A stretch of 64,000 nt of DNA from Acidovorax sp. NB1 (GTDB lineage: Bacteria; Pseudomonadota; Gammaproteobacteria; Burkholderiales; Burkholderiaceae_C). Positions 37,566-45,777 of this stretch are shown here, piece by piece. Location: assembly GCF_005405905.1 (NCBI RefSeq), contig NZ_BJHU01000057.1, positions 248,001 to 312,000 on the forward strand, in the 5' to 3' direction. Position numbers and translations under genes: made by a program. Each line of letters opens with the position of its first letter. Position 1 is the stretch's first letter. The notes beneath the pieces were generated by a model. The model saw only the letters and a list, made by a program, of their open reading frames with translations. It was not told where the DNA came from and ran no database searches.

Positions 37566-38687
37566 TTAGTCGGCGACGGCGGACTGGATCACCCCCCCCC
37601 CCAGGCACACGTCGCCGTCATACAGCACCGCACTCTGCCCCGGGGTGACTGCCCATTGGGCCTCCGGGAAAGCCAGTGCAAAGCCCTCGGGCACAGCCTC
37701 CAGACGGCAGGCCGCGTCTTGCTGGCGGTAGCGCGTCTTGGCGGCGTAGGCACCGGGCGCCGGGGCCTGGCCCGCGCACCAGCTCACGTCTTGCGCCACC
37801 AGGCGGTGCGACAGCAGCCAGGGGTGGTCATGCCCCTGCACCACGCGCAGTGTGTTTTTCTCTAGGTCCTTGCGGGCCACAAACCAGGGCTCGTGTGCGC
37901 CACCGCCCCGCTGAGCGCCTTTTTCCTTCACCCCGCCAATACCCAGCCCCTGGCGCTGGCCCAGGGTGTAGAAGGACAGGCCCACATGCTGGCCCAGCTT
38001 GCGCCCCCGGTCATCCAGGATGGGGCCGGGCGCGTGGCTGATGTAGCGGTTCAAAAACTCGCGGAAGGGCCGCTCGCCAATGAAACAGATACCCGTCGAG
38101 TCCTTCTTCTTGGCATTGGGCAGGCCAATTTCCTCGGCGATGCGACGCACCTCGGTCTTGTGCAACTCGCCCACCGGGAACAAGGTCTTGGCCAGCTGCG
38201 CCTGGTTGAGGCGGTGCAGGAAGTAGCTCTGGTCCTTGCTGGGGTCCAGCCCCTTGAGCAGTTCGTGCAGGCCCGTGGCCGGGTTGTGCCGCACACGGGC
38301 GTAGTGCCCCGTGGCAATCTTCTCGGCGCCCAGGCGCATGGCGTGGTCGAGGAAGGCCTTGAACTTGATCTCGGCATTGCACAGCACATCGGGGTTGGGC
38401 GTGCGGCCCGCCTGGTACTCGCGCAGGAACTCCGCAAACACGCGGTCCTTGTAGTCGGCCGCGAAGTTCACATGCTCGATCTCGATGCCGATCACATCGG
38501 CCACGGCGGCTGCGTCCACGAAGTCGATGTTGGACGAGCAGTATTCGCTGTCGTCATCGTCTTCCCAGTTTTTCATGAAGATGCCGACGACCTCATGGCC
38601 TTGCTTTTTGAGCAGGTGGGCGGTCACGGCCGAGTCCACGCCGCCGGAGAGGCCGACGACGACGCGCTGTTTGGTGGGTGCTGTCAT
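37566..38687 (-). CDS. mnmA: tRNA-specific 2-thiouridylase MnmA
   Basis: This 373-residue enzyme thiolates U34 in the tRNAs for Lys, Glu and Gln. The PP-loop SGGVDSAVTAHLL is at about residues 14-26, and MKNWEDDDDSEYCSS follows. The catalytic pair is Cys in DVLCNAEIKFKAF (about 102) and the perthiol Cys in STGICFIGERPF (about 201). The C-terminal barrel ends CLGGGVIQSAVAD. A run of eleven G (coding strand) encodes part of LGGGV near the end; slippage would replace the last ten or so residues. It is read toward the bcs operon but separated by a long gap. Confidence 0.95.
   Translation of the reverse strand: MTAPTKQRVVVGLSGGVDSAVTAHLLKKQGHEVVGIFMKNWEDDDDSEYCSSNIDFVDAAAVADVIGIEIEHVNFAADYKDRVFAEFLREYQAGRTPNPDVLCNAEIKFKAFLDHAMRLGAEKIATGHYARVRHNPATGLHELLKGLDPSKDQSYFLHRLNQAQLAKTLFPVGELHKTEVRRIAEEIGLPNAKKKDSTGICFIGERPFREFLNRYISHAPGPILDDRGRKLGQHVGLSFYTLGQRQGLGIGGVKEKGAQRGGGAHEPWFVARKDLEKNTLRVVQGHDHPWLLSHRLVAQDVSWCAGQAPAPGAYAAKTRYRQQDAACRLEAVPEGFALAFPEAQWAVTPGQSAVLYDGDVCLGGGVIQSAVAD
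37592..37602. repeat. Homopolymer of eleven C (G on coding strand) in mnmA
   Basis: Eleven consecutive C on the plus strand lie inside the 3' end of mnmA, twelve codons from the stop. Tracts of this length are prone to slipped-strand change and to sequencing error. The current length keeps the expected CLGGGVI ending in frame. Confidence 0.9.
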
Positions 38688-38704
38688 TGCCCCAATTGTA
38701 TTTT

Positions 38705-39625
38705 TCAGGCCGCCGTCGCCTTGCGCGGGCGCACAGAACGCGTAGCAACCAAGAGGTCATACAGCTGCTGCGCGGCCGGCGAGAGGGTTTTGCCCCGCCG
38801 CTTGATGAGCCCCATCTGCCGCGTGACGATGGGCTCCACCAGCGGAATGCTGACCAGGGTGGGGTGGTCCTTGCCCGGCATGGCCAGGCTGGGCACGGCC
38901 GCCACGCCCAGGCCCGCCTCCACCAGGCCGAGCAGCGTGGTCACATGCTTGGCCTCGTAAAGGCACTGCGGCCGGTCGGGCACGTTGGCCAGCGCCAGGT
39001 CCATAAGCAGGCGGTTGCCCGAGGTCTTGCCCACCGACATGAAGTCGTGCTGGCCCAGCTCGGCCCAGCTCACCTTCTTGCGCCGCGCCAGCACATGGTC
39101 GCGCCGGCACGCGGCCACGAAGCGCTCAGCCAGCACAGGCTTGAATTCGATCTCGGCCTCCTGGCTGCCGATGAAGTTCAGGCCGAAGTCCGCGTCGCCC
39201 TGCGCCACGGCCACCAGCACCTCGTTGGCGCTGGCGTCGTGCACCTTCACGCGGATCTTCGGAAACCGCTCGTGGTAGCGCTTGACCACCTGCGGCAGAA
39301 AGTAATACACGGCCGAGGGCACGCAGGCGATCGTCACCTCGCCCATACGCCGCGCCGCCACATCGCCCAGGCCCATGAGCATGCCGTCCAGGTCGTCGAG
39401 CCACACACGGGTCTTGCGTGCAAAGTCGCGGCCCACGGCCGTGAGCGTGACGCGGCGCGTGGTGCGATCAAGCAGGCGCACTCCCAGGGCTTCTTCGAGC
39501 TTGTCGATGCGGCGGCTGAACGCGGGCTGCGACAGGTGAATGGCTTCGGCCGCCGCACGAAAGCTCTGCAGCTCGGCCACCGCCGCAAAGGCCTGGATGT
39601 CGGCGAGGTCGAATTTGTTGTTCAT
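38705..39625 (-). CDS. LysR-family regulator divergent from the isomerase gene
   Basis: This 306-residue regulator has an N-terminal winged helix (FAAVAELQSFRAAAEAIHLS, QPAFSRRIDKLEEALGVRLL) and a C-terminal effector domain. The ATG at 39625 (MNNKFDLADIQ) follows GGAGAACGCCCTG; the upstream in-frame start is a TTG and less likely. It is divergent from the PrpF/GalD-like gene, and the 190 bases between hold a duplicated 41-bp region with LysR-type dyads. It very probably controls the catabolic gene group to its right. It ends 17 bases before mnmA starts, so some read-through into mnmA is possible. Confidence 0.88.
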   Translation of the reverse strand: MNNKFDLADIQAFAAVAELQSFRAAAEAIHLSQPAFSRRIDKLEEALGVRLLDRTTRRVTLTAVGRDFARKTRVWLDDLDGMLMGLGDVAARRMGEVTIACVPSAVYYFLPQVVKRYHERFPKIRVKVHDASANEVLVAVAQGDADFGLNFIGSQEAEIEFKPVLAERFVAACRRDHVLARRKKVSWAELGQHDFMSVGKTSGNRLLMDLALANVPDRPQCLYEAKHVTTLLGLVEAGLGVAAVPSLAMPGKDHPTLVSIPLVEPIVTRQMGLIKRRGKTLSPAAQQLYDLLVATRSVRPRKATAA

Positions 39626-39664
39626 CAGGGCGTTCTCCAAGCGCTATTCAGGGTGTTTTCAGCG

Positions 39665-39783
39665 TTGCATGCCGTGCATCAAACGATCAGAACATTGCAA
39701 TTCACGGCCGTGATTGGAGCATGTACAAGCCGCCTGAGCCTATTGCACAGCATGCATCAATCATTGCCAACAATGCAATTCAC
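39665..39783. promoter_or_regulatory. Duplicated LysR-type operator region
   Basis: Two 41-bp imperfect direct repeats (39665-39705 and 39743-39783) start exactly 78 bp apart. Each opens with TTGCA-N5-TGCATCAA and ends with TGCAATTCAC. The first is followed by a perfect 12-bp palindrome TCACGGCCGTGA (39702-39713). Inverted TTG/CAA ends within each box are typical of LysR recognition and activation sites. Confidence 0.6.
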
Positions 39784-39815
39784 AGATCAGCGATGGCGCA
39801 GCACCATGCCGACCC

Positions 39816-40907
39816 ATGAGCACCAACATTCCTTGCGTTCTGATGCGTGGCGGCACCTCCCGGGGGCCGTTCTTCCTGGCCGACTGGCTGCCACGCGACC
39901 CTGAAGCCCGCGACCGCACCCTGATCGCAGCCCTGGGCTCGCCGCACGAGCTGCAGATCGACGGCCTGGGCGGCGGTAACTCGCTGACCAGCAAGGTCGC
40001 CATCGTCTCGCGCTCCACGCAACCCGACTGCGATGTGGACTACCTGTTTGCCCAGGTCAGCGTGCAGGAGGCCCGTGTGGACACCAGGCCCAACTGCGGC
40101 AACATGCTGGCCGGTGTGGGACCCTTTGCCATCGAGCAGGGACTGGTGCCCGCTGACCACAAGGGTCAGACCACCACCGTGCGGGTCTACAACGTGAACA
40201 CCCGCTCCCGCATCGACGTGCAGGTGTGCACGGCGGGTGGCCAGGTGCACTACGACGGCGATGTGCGCATTGACGGTGTGCAGGGCACGGCAGCCCCCGT
40301 GCTCATGAACTTCCTGGACGCCTGGGGCGCCGTCACCGGGCAGATCTTTCCCACCGGCCAGCGCATCGACACCATCCAGGGCCTGCAGGTCACCTGCATC
40401 GACGCAGCGCAGGTGATGGTGCTGGTGCGCGCCACTGACCTGGGCCTGCGCGGCGACGAGACACCGGCTGAACTGGATGCCAACACCGCCTTGCTCACCC
40501 GACTGGAGGCGCTGCGCCTCGAAGCCGGCCAACGCATGGGCATGGGCGATGTGACGCACAGCGTGCTGCCCAAGCCGGTGATCGTGTCCCCAGGCACATC
40601 GCCGGGCAGTGTGGTGTCGCGCTACTTCACCCCCCACCAATGCCACCGCTCGCATGCCGTGACAGGCGCCATTGGCGTGGCGGCGGCCTCGGTGCTGCCG
40701 GGCACGGTGGCCACCGACGAACGGCATGCACCCAGCGCCGGACTGCGCCGTGTGGAGGTGCAACACCCGGCAGGCCGCATCCAGGTGGAGGTGGAGCTCA
40801 GCGAGGTGGATGGCCAGTTCAAGCTGGTGCAGGCCGCGCTGGTGCGCACCGCCCGAAAGATTCTGGAAGGCACGCTGTTCGTTCCTGAAAGCGCTGCGGC
40901 GCACTGA
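39816..40907 (+). CDS. PrpF/GalD-family isomerase (4-oxalomesaconate tautomerase-like)
   Basis: This 363-residue cytosolic isomerase shows the family opening IPCVLMRGGTSRGPFF, the Lys-containing NSLTSKVAIVS and the catalytic Cys region RPNCGNMLAGVGPFA (about residues 90-104). DVDYLFAQV and EARVD fit the GalD/LigU 4-oxalomesaconate tautomerases, while PrpF members isomerise (methyl)aconitates. Both act on unsaturated tri/dicarboxylates by proton transfer. Beside tcuA-tcuB a role in trans/cis-aconitate interconversion is attractive but unproven. It is first in a co-oriented series with a Bug receptor, a porin and further genes. Confidence 0.82.
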   Translation: MSTNIPCVLMRGGTSRGPFFLADWLPRDPEARDRTLIAALGSPHELQIDGLGGGNSLTSKVAIVSRSTQPDCDVDYLFAQVSVQEARVDTRPNCGNMLAGVGPFAIEQGLVPADHKGQTTTVRVYNVNTRSRIDVQVCTAGGQVHYDGDVRIDGVQGTAAPVLMNFLDAWGAVTGQIFPTGQRIDTIQGLQVTCIDAAQVMVLVRATDLGLRGDETPAELDANTALLTRLEALRLEAGQRMGMGDVTHSVLPKPVIVSPGTSPGSVVSRYFTPHQCHRSHAVTGAIGVAAASVLPGTVATDERHAPSAGLRRVEVQHPAGRIQVEVELSEVDGQFKLVQAALVRTARKILEGTLFVPESAAAH

Positions 40908-40994
40908 GTGCTTTTCCAGGCGCTGCTTGCGCAGCGCCCGTTCAAAGACTTCAACGATTTCGACGATTTCAACCATTACGACAGGAGACAAACC

Positions 40995-41993
40995 ATGACC
41001 CGTTTCATTCACTCCACCACGCGCCGCACAGCGCTGGCCACGGCTGCGCTGGCGCTCGCCTCCAGCGCCTTCTGGGCCGCCGGCACCGCCCACGCCGCCT
41101 ACCCAGACAAGCCCATCACGCTGGTCGTGCCCACGGCTGCGGGCGGCGGCAACGACGGCATGGCGCGCGTCGTGGCCATCAAGCTCTCCACCCTGCTGGG
41201 CCAGCAGGTCATTGTGGAAAACAAGGCCGGAGCCAATGGCGCCATTGCGGCCGAATACGTGGCGCGCTCCGCACCGGACGGGCACACCATCCTGTTCGGC
41301 TACATAGGCACCCACGGCATGAGCCCCGCACTGCAGAAGCTGCGCTACGACCCGATCACGCAGTTCGAGCCCATCGGCATGGTGAGCTACTCGCCCACGC
41401 TGATGGTGGTCAATCCCAAGGTGCCTGCCAAGACGGTCAGCGACTTTGTCGCGCTCACCAAGGCCAAGCCCAACGACTTCAACTACGCCTCGGCGGGCAA
41501 CGGCACGGCCCCACACTTCTCGGCCGAGATCTTCAAGCTGGAAAGCGGCGCCCAGATGGCCCATGTGCCCTACCGGGGCGCGGCGCCCGCGATGAACGAC
41601 ACCATGGCCGGGCAGACGCAGGTGATGTTTCCCAGCCTGTTCTCTGCCTACCCGCACGTCAAGAACGGCAAGCTGCGCGCGCTGGCCCTGGCCGGGCCCA
41701 AGCGCTCGTCGCTGCTGCCCGATGTGCCCACGCTCGAAGAAGCAGGCGTCAAGGGTGTGGAGATCACCCAGTGGTACGCGCTGTTCGCGCCCGGCAAGAC
41801 GCCGCGCCCCGTGATCGACCTGCTCAACAAGACCCTGAACACAGCGCTGGCCGACAAGGACGTGGTGCGCCGCATCGAGGAACAAGGCGCCGTGGTGGAC
41901 ACCAGCACGCCCGAGCAACTGGCCCTGACCGTGAAGCAGGAACTCGCCAAGTGGAAGGGCGTGGTGCTGAAAGCCCAGCTCACACCAGACTGA
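40995..41993 (+). CDS. Bug-family periplasmic receptor (second of three)
   Basis: This 332-residue TctC/Bug solute-binding protein starts at 40995 behind AGGAGACAAACC. A signal peptide with twin Arg near the start (MTRFIHSTTRRTALATAALA) ends at THAAYP; without a strict Tat motif it is probably Sec. The mature domain opens YPDKPITLVVPTAAGGGNDG and includes the usual ligand-loop VPYRGAAPAMNDTMAG. It follows the PrpF-like isomerase by 87 bases and is followed by a porin, suggesting uptake of the isomerase substrate. No TctA/TctB membrane genes lie in the window, so it must use a carrier encoded elsewhere or act in signalling. Confidence 0.9.
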   Translation: MTRFIHSTTRRTALATAALALASSAFWAAGTAHAAYPDKPITLVVPTAAGGGNDGMARVVAIKLSTLLGQQVIVENKAGANGAIAAEYVARSAPDGHTILFGYIGTHGMSPALQKLRYDPITQFEPIGMVSYSPTLMVVNPKVPAKTVSDFVALTKAKPNDFNYASAGNGTAPHFSAEIFKLESGAQMAHVPYRGAAPAMNDTMAGQTQVMFPSLFSAYPHVKNGKLRALALAGPKRSSLLPDVPTLEEAGVKGVEITQWYALFAPGKTPRPVIDLLNKTLNTALADKDVVRRIEEQGAVVDTSTPEQLALTVKQELAKWKGVVLKAQLTPD

Positions 41994-42073
41994 CCGGTGC
42001 CTGAAAGGGAGGCCGAAAGGCCAGCGTGGGCACCACGCTGCCCATCCGTACATATCAACAACAGGAGACATGC

Positions 42074-43138
42074 ATGAAAACCATCGTGGCAGCGGCTTGC
42101 GCCGCATTCGCCGCCCACTGCGCCATGGCGCAAACCGCTGGCGTGACGCTGTACGGCGTGGTGGACCTGGGCGTGCGCAACGGCAGCGGCCTGTCCGCGT
42201 CCAACGCGCCTGCGGCCGGTTCCACCCACAGCCTGGGCAGCGGCATCCACACCACCAGCCGCTGGGGCCTGCGGGGCAGCGAAGACCTGGGCGGTGGCGC
42301 CAAGGCGCTGTTCAACCTGGAGAGCGGGCTCAACGCCGACACCGGCGCACCCGCCAATGCCAGCAAATACTTCGACCGCGCATCCTGGGTGGGCCTGCAG
42401 GGCGGCTGGGGCACGCTGGCTCTGGGCCGGCAGACGACCACCCTCGCCGACGCCATCTCGCCGGTGGACCCGCTGGCGATGCGCTTTGCCAGTTTCAACC
42501 CCAACATCGGCGTGACGGCGCTGAGCCAGCACGGCCTGGGCATCGAATACGGCAGCGCGGGCGCCAACTCGGGCTCGTACCGGCTGGACAATTCAGTGAA
42601 GTACACGGGCCGCTTCGGCGGTTTCACGGCACGCGCGATGTGGGGCATTGGCGAAGTCACATCGCAGGCCTCGGCCCTGTCGTCACGCGGCGTGGGCCTG
42701 GCCTGGGCTGCCGATGGCTTGGTGGTGTCGGGCGCGTACCAGAGCTTCAACGACGTGAACAAACGCTCACTGGACGGTAGCACCCTGGGCGCCGCATACC
42801 AGTGGGGCACGGTGCGCCTGGCCGCCAATGCAGGCCGCAACAAGGCCGAGACGGCCGCAGGCCGCTTCACCGTGCAGCGCGTGTTGTCGGCCGGTGGTAC
42901 CTGGGCGGCCACACCCTGGGTGGACCTGACAGCGGCCTACTACAAGGTGGACCGCTCGCGCACCGGCGCTGCCGATGACGGCTACGGCCGCCTGGTGGCG
43001 TTTGCCGAGTACAAGCTCTCGCGCCGCACCAAGGTGTATGCCGAGCTGGACAACACCCGCTGGCGCAACGGCTTCCAGGGCGCGGTCAACAAGGCGACCG
43101 CCACCGGCATCTCCGCCGGTGTGGTGCACACCTTCTGA
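42074..43138 (+). CDS. Outer-membrane porin (beta-proteobacterial Porin_4 type)
   Basis: This 354-residue 16-strand trimeric porin has a signal peptide MKTIVAAACAAFAAHCAMAQ. The mature start is SVTLYGVVD-like (TAGVTLYGVVDLGVRNGSG), SRWGLRGSEDLGGGAKALFN is the family hallmark, and the C-terminal strand ends in aromatic Phe (GISAGVVHTF), needed for Bam-dependent assembly. GGAGACATGC precedes the ATG. It probably provides outer-membrane entry for the substrate captured by the neighbouring Bug receptors. Confidence 0.92.
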   Translation: MKTIVAAACAAFAAHCAMAQTAGVTLYGVVDLGVRNGSGLSASNAPAAGSTHSLGSGIHTTSRWGLRGSEDLGGGAKALFNLESGLNADTGAPANASKYFDRASWVGLQGGWGTLALGRQTTTLADAISPVDPLAMRFASFNPNIGVTALSQHGLGIEYGSAGANSGSYRLDNSVKYTGRFGGFTARAMWGIGEVTSQASALSSRGVGLAWAADGLVVSGAYQSFNDVNKRSLDGSTLGAAYQWGTVRLAANAGRNKAETAAGRFTVQRVLSAGGTWAATPWVDLTAAYYKVDRSRTGAADDGYGRLVAFAEYKLSRRTKVYAELDNTRWRNGFQGAVNKATATGISAGVVHTF

Positions 43139-43195
43139 GGCGCAACGCGGGGCGCGGTTGCACCGGCACTGGTGGGACTGTGCGACCATCGCCCC

Positions 43196-44146
43196 ATGGA
43201 ACTGCGCCAGCTTCGCTACTTCGTCCGCATCGTCGAACTCGGCTCCATGGGCCGCGCTGCGCTCGACCTGCAGATGGTGCAGTCGGCCCTGAGCCAGCAG
43301 ATCAGTCGGCTGGAGGGTGAGCTGAGCACCCGGCTTCTGCAGCGCACCAGCAAAGGCACTGTGCCCACCGAAGCCGGGCTGGCCTTTTTCCGCGAGGCGC
43401 AACTCACCCTGCGCCACGCCGACCAGGCGGCGCGCGCCGCGCGGCAGGCCCGGCTGTCAGGCACCGTGAGCGTGGGCCTGGCGCCCACCACGGCGTCGGT
43501 GCTGGGCGTGCCCCTGATGCGCGCCATGCGCGAGCGCTACCCCGATGTGCGGCTGCACATGGTCGAGAGCCTGTCGGGCCACCTCTCCAACATGCTCAAC
43601 GCGCGCCAGCTGGACCTGGCCGTTTTGTTCGACACCCAGCCCGCGCGCCGCTGGAGCGTGCTGCCGCTGCTGGAGGAGCGCCTGTTCCTCATCCGCAGCG
43701 CCCACGGTGGCGCCAGCACCTTGCCCGCCACACTGCCTCGGCGCCTGCGCCTGGCCCAGCTCAAGGCCGAACCCCTCATCCTGCCCACCGGGCCGCACGG
43801 CCTGCGCAGCCGCATCGACGCCGCCTTTGCCACCGCCAAGGTGGTGCCGCAGGTGGCGATGGAGATCGACTCGCTGGCGATGCTGATGGACGCGGTGAAC
43901 GCGGGCCTGGGCAGCACCCTGCAGCCCTGGGCGGCCGTGGGACGCTACCCCGATGCCAGCGCCCGTTTTGACCTGGCGGAGTTGGCTGATACGCCTGCCA
44001 GCCGCCCGGCGGCACTGTGCAGCCTGTCGGACGATGAACTCTCGCCCGCCGCCCTGGCCACGCGCGTGGTGCTGGCAGATTGCGCACGCAGCCTGGTGCA
44101 GTCGGGCACGTGGGTAGGCGCCACGCTCGCGCCGCCTCTGCCTTAA
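43196..44146 (+). CDS. LysR-family regulator upstream of tcuA-like gene (TcuR candidate)
   Basis: This 316-residue regulator has winged helix MELRQLRYFVRIVELGSMGR, VQSALSQQISRLEGEL and a C-terminal effector domain (LSGTVSVGLAPTTASVLGVP). In Salmonella the tcu locus is controlled by the LysR protein TcuR, and this gene directly precedes a tcuA homologue, so the role is plausible. Here it is co-oriented with tcuA, not divergent. A 23-bp dyad lies in the 131 bases between them. Confidence 0.85.
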   Translation: MELRQLRYFVRIVELGSMGRAALDLQMVQSALSQQISRLEGELSTRLLQRTSKGTVPTEAGLAFFREAQLTLRHADQAARAARQARLSGTVSVGLAPTTASVLGVPLMRAMRERYPDVRLHMVESLSGHLSNMLNARQLDLAVLFDTQPARRWSVLPLLEERLFLIRSAHGGASTLPATLPRRLRLAQLKAEPLILPTGPHGLRSRIDAAFATAKVVPQVAMEIDSLAMLMDAVNAGLGSTLQPWAAVGRYPDASARFDLAELADTPASRPAALCSLSDDELSPAALATRVVLADCARSLVQSGTWVGATLAPPLP

Positions 44147-44177
44147 AACAGACCCTCACAGGTTCAACCCCATGCCA

Positions 44178-44200
44178 GGCCATCACGATCCGTGATGGCC
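44178..44200. promoter_or_regulatory. 23-bp dyad upstream of tcuA
   Basis: GGCCATCACG (44178-44187) and CGTGATGGCC (44191-44200) are perfect inverted repeats around ATC. With no T run and a position 78 bases before the tcuA start, an operator is more likely than a terminator. The bound regulator is not known. Confidence 0.5.
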
Positions 44201-44277
44201 CCTTGCCCGTTCGGGCCTGCCCATACCGGGGCGAAATTCCTACAGTGGCGCCCAACCCCACGAACGGAAGCTCCCCG

Positions 44278-45777
44278 GTGCCTATCCCTCCCACTCCATC
44301 AGTCCCCGCGCCGCCCCCGGTTGATGTGCTGGTCATCGGCGGTGGCAACGCCGCCCTGTGCGCCGCCCTGATGGCGCGCGAAGCGGGCGCCAGCGTGCTG
44401 CTGCTCGAATCGGCCCCGCGCGCTTGGCGCGGCGGCAACTCGGCCCACACCCGCAATCTGCGCTGCATGCACGATGCGCCGCAAGATGTGCTGGTCGATG
44501 CCTACCCCGAAGAAGAGTTCTGGCAGGACCTGCTCAAGGTGACGGGCGGGCTGACCAACGAACACCTGGCGCGCCTGGTGATCCGCGCATCGTCGAATTG
44601 CCGCCCGTGGATGCGCCGCCACGGCGTGCACTTTCAGCCCGCGCTGGCGGGCACGCTGCATGTGGCGCGCACCAATGCATTCTTCATGGGCGGCGGCAAG
44701 GCGCTGGTCAATGCCTACTACCGCAGCGCGGAGCAGCTGGGCGTGCAGATCCGCTACGAAGCGCCCGTGGAGCGCATCGAGATGGAAGGCCGCCGCTTCA
44801 TCGCCGCGCACTTGGCGAACGGCGAGCGCATTGCCGCCAAGGCCTGCGTGCTGGCTGCGGGCGGCTTTGAATCGAACCGCGAGTGGCTGCGCGAAGCCTG
44901 GGGCCAGAACGAACGCGGCGAGTGGCCTGCGGACAACTTCCTGATCCGCGGCACGGCGTACAACAAGGGCGTGCTGCTCAAGCACCTGCTCGACGACCAT
45001 GGCGCCGACCGCATTGGCGACCCCACGCAAGCGCACATGGTGGCCATCGACGCGCGCGCGCCGCTGTACGACGGCGGCATCTGCACACGCATCGACTGCG
45101 TGTCGCTGGGTGTGGTGGTCAACCGCCATGGCGAGCGCTTCTACGACGAGGGCGAGGACTTCTGGCCCAAGCGTTATGCCATCTGGGGCCGTCTGGTGGC
45201 GCAGCAGCCGGGGCAGATTGGTTACTCCATCATCGACAGCAAGGCCATTGGCCGCTTCATGCCGCCCGTGTTCCCAGGCGTGAAGGCCGACACCCTGCCC
45301 GAGCTGGCGCAGAAGCTCGGCCTGCCCGTGGACACGTTCATGCACACGCTCGATGCCTACAACGCCGCCTGCCGCGTAGGCCAGTTTGACCACACCACGC
45401 TGGACGACTGCCACACCGAAGGCGTGGCGCCCGCCAAGACGCACTGGGCCCGGCCCATCGACACCGGGCCGTTCTATGGCTACGCGCTCAAACCCGGCGT
45501 CACCTTCACCTACCTGGGGCTGCACACCGACGACACGGCTGCCGTGCGCTTTGACAACCAGCCCAGCCCCAACCTGTTTGTGGCGGGCGAAATGATGGCG
45601 GGCAACGTGCTGGGCAAGGGCTACACGGCCGGTGTGGGCATGAGCATCGGCACCGCGTTTGGCCGCATTGCGGGCACACAGGCGGCGCGTGCCGCCTTGG
45701 CATCAAAACAGGGCTTACCGCCTGATGGTATTGCCTCAATAGCTATTAAATCAGGAGCAAACCATGCAAACGCTTGA
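44278..45777 (+). CDS. tcuA: Tricarballylate dehydrogenase-like FAD flavoprotein (TcuA)
   Basis: This 499-residue flavoprotein of the fumarate reductase/succinate dehydrogenase type has the FAD Rossmann motif VDVLVIGGGNAALCAALMAR (about residues 12-31) and the TcuA hallmark RGGNSAHTRNLRCMH. A later AAGGFESNREWL and the C-terminal GEMMAGNVLGKGYTAGVG bind FAD and substrate. TcuA oxidises tricarballylate to cis-aconitate. The start GTG 44278 follows GGAAG; the frame is open further upstream. The final residues (SKQGLPPDGIASIAIK) come from an interspersed repeat, so the tail is probably not needed for catalysis. It overlaps tcuB by 14 bases. Confidence 0.87.
   Translation: MPIPPTPSVPAPPPVDVLVIGGGNAALCAALMAREAGASVLLLESAPRAWRGGNSAHTRNLRCMHDAPQDVLVDAYPEEEFWQDLLKVTGGLTNEHLARLVIRASSNCRPWMRRHGVHFQPALAGTLHVARTNAFFMGGGKALVNAYYRSAEQLGVQIRYEAPVERIEMEGRRFIAAHLANGERIAAKACVLAAGGFESNREWLREAWGQNERGEWPADNFLIRGTAYNKGVLLKHLLDDHGADRIGDPTQAHMVAIDARAPLYDGGICTRIDCVSLGVVVNRHGERFYDEGEDFWPKRYAIWGRLVAQQPGQIGYSIIDSKAIGRFMPPVFPGVKADTLPELAQKLGLPVDTFMHTLDAYNAACRVGQFDHTTLDDCHTEGVAPAKTHWARPIDTGPFYGYALKPGVTFTYLGLHTDDTAAVRFDNQPSPNLFVAGEMMAGNVLGKGYTAGVGMSIGTAFGRIAGTQAARAALASKQGLPPDGIASIAIKSGANHANA
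45702..45752 (+). repeat. Short interspersed repeat, copy 7, fused into tcuA
   Basis: The plus strand reads ATCAAAACAGGGCTTACC, then GCCTGATGGTATTGCCTC, then AATAGCTATTAAATC. It is nearly identical in its middle to the copy at 12289. It codes in frame for the tcuA tail. Its usual final ATAGCTTTT is replaced by AGGAGCAAACC, which is the tcuB ribosome site. Confidence 0.8.

Noticed and set aside
37218..37865. Plus-strand open frame across the bcsD-mnmA gap
   Set aside because: It crosses the ends of two real minus-strand genes and an AT-rich promoter region and has no ribosome site or motif.
40940..40980. Short tandem pattern (CAACGATTTCGACGATTTCAACC) before the second Bug gene as a CRISPR or VNTR
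   Set aside because: Only two or three imperfect short units; it is too small and degenerate to call.
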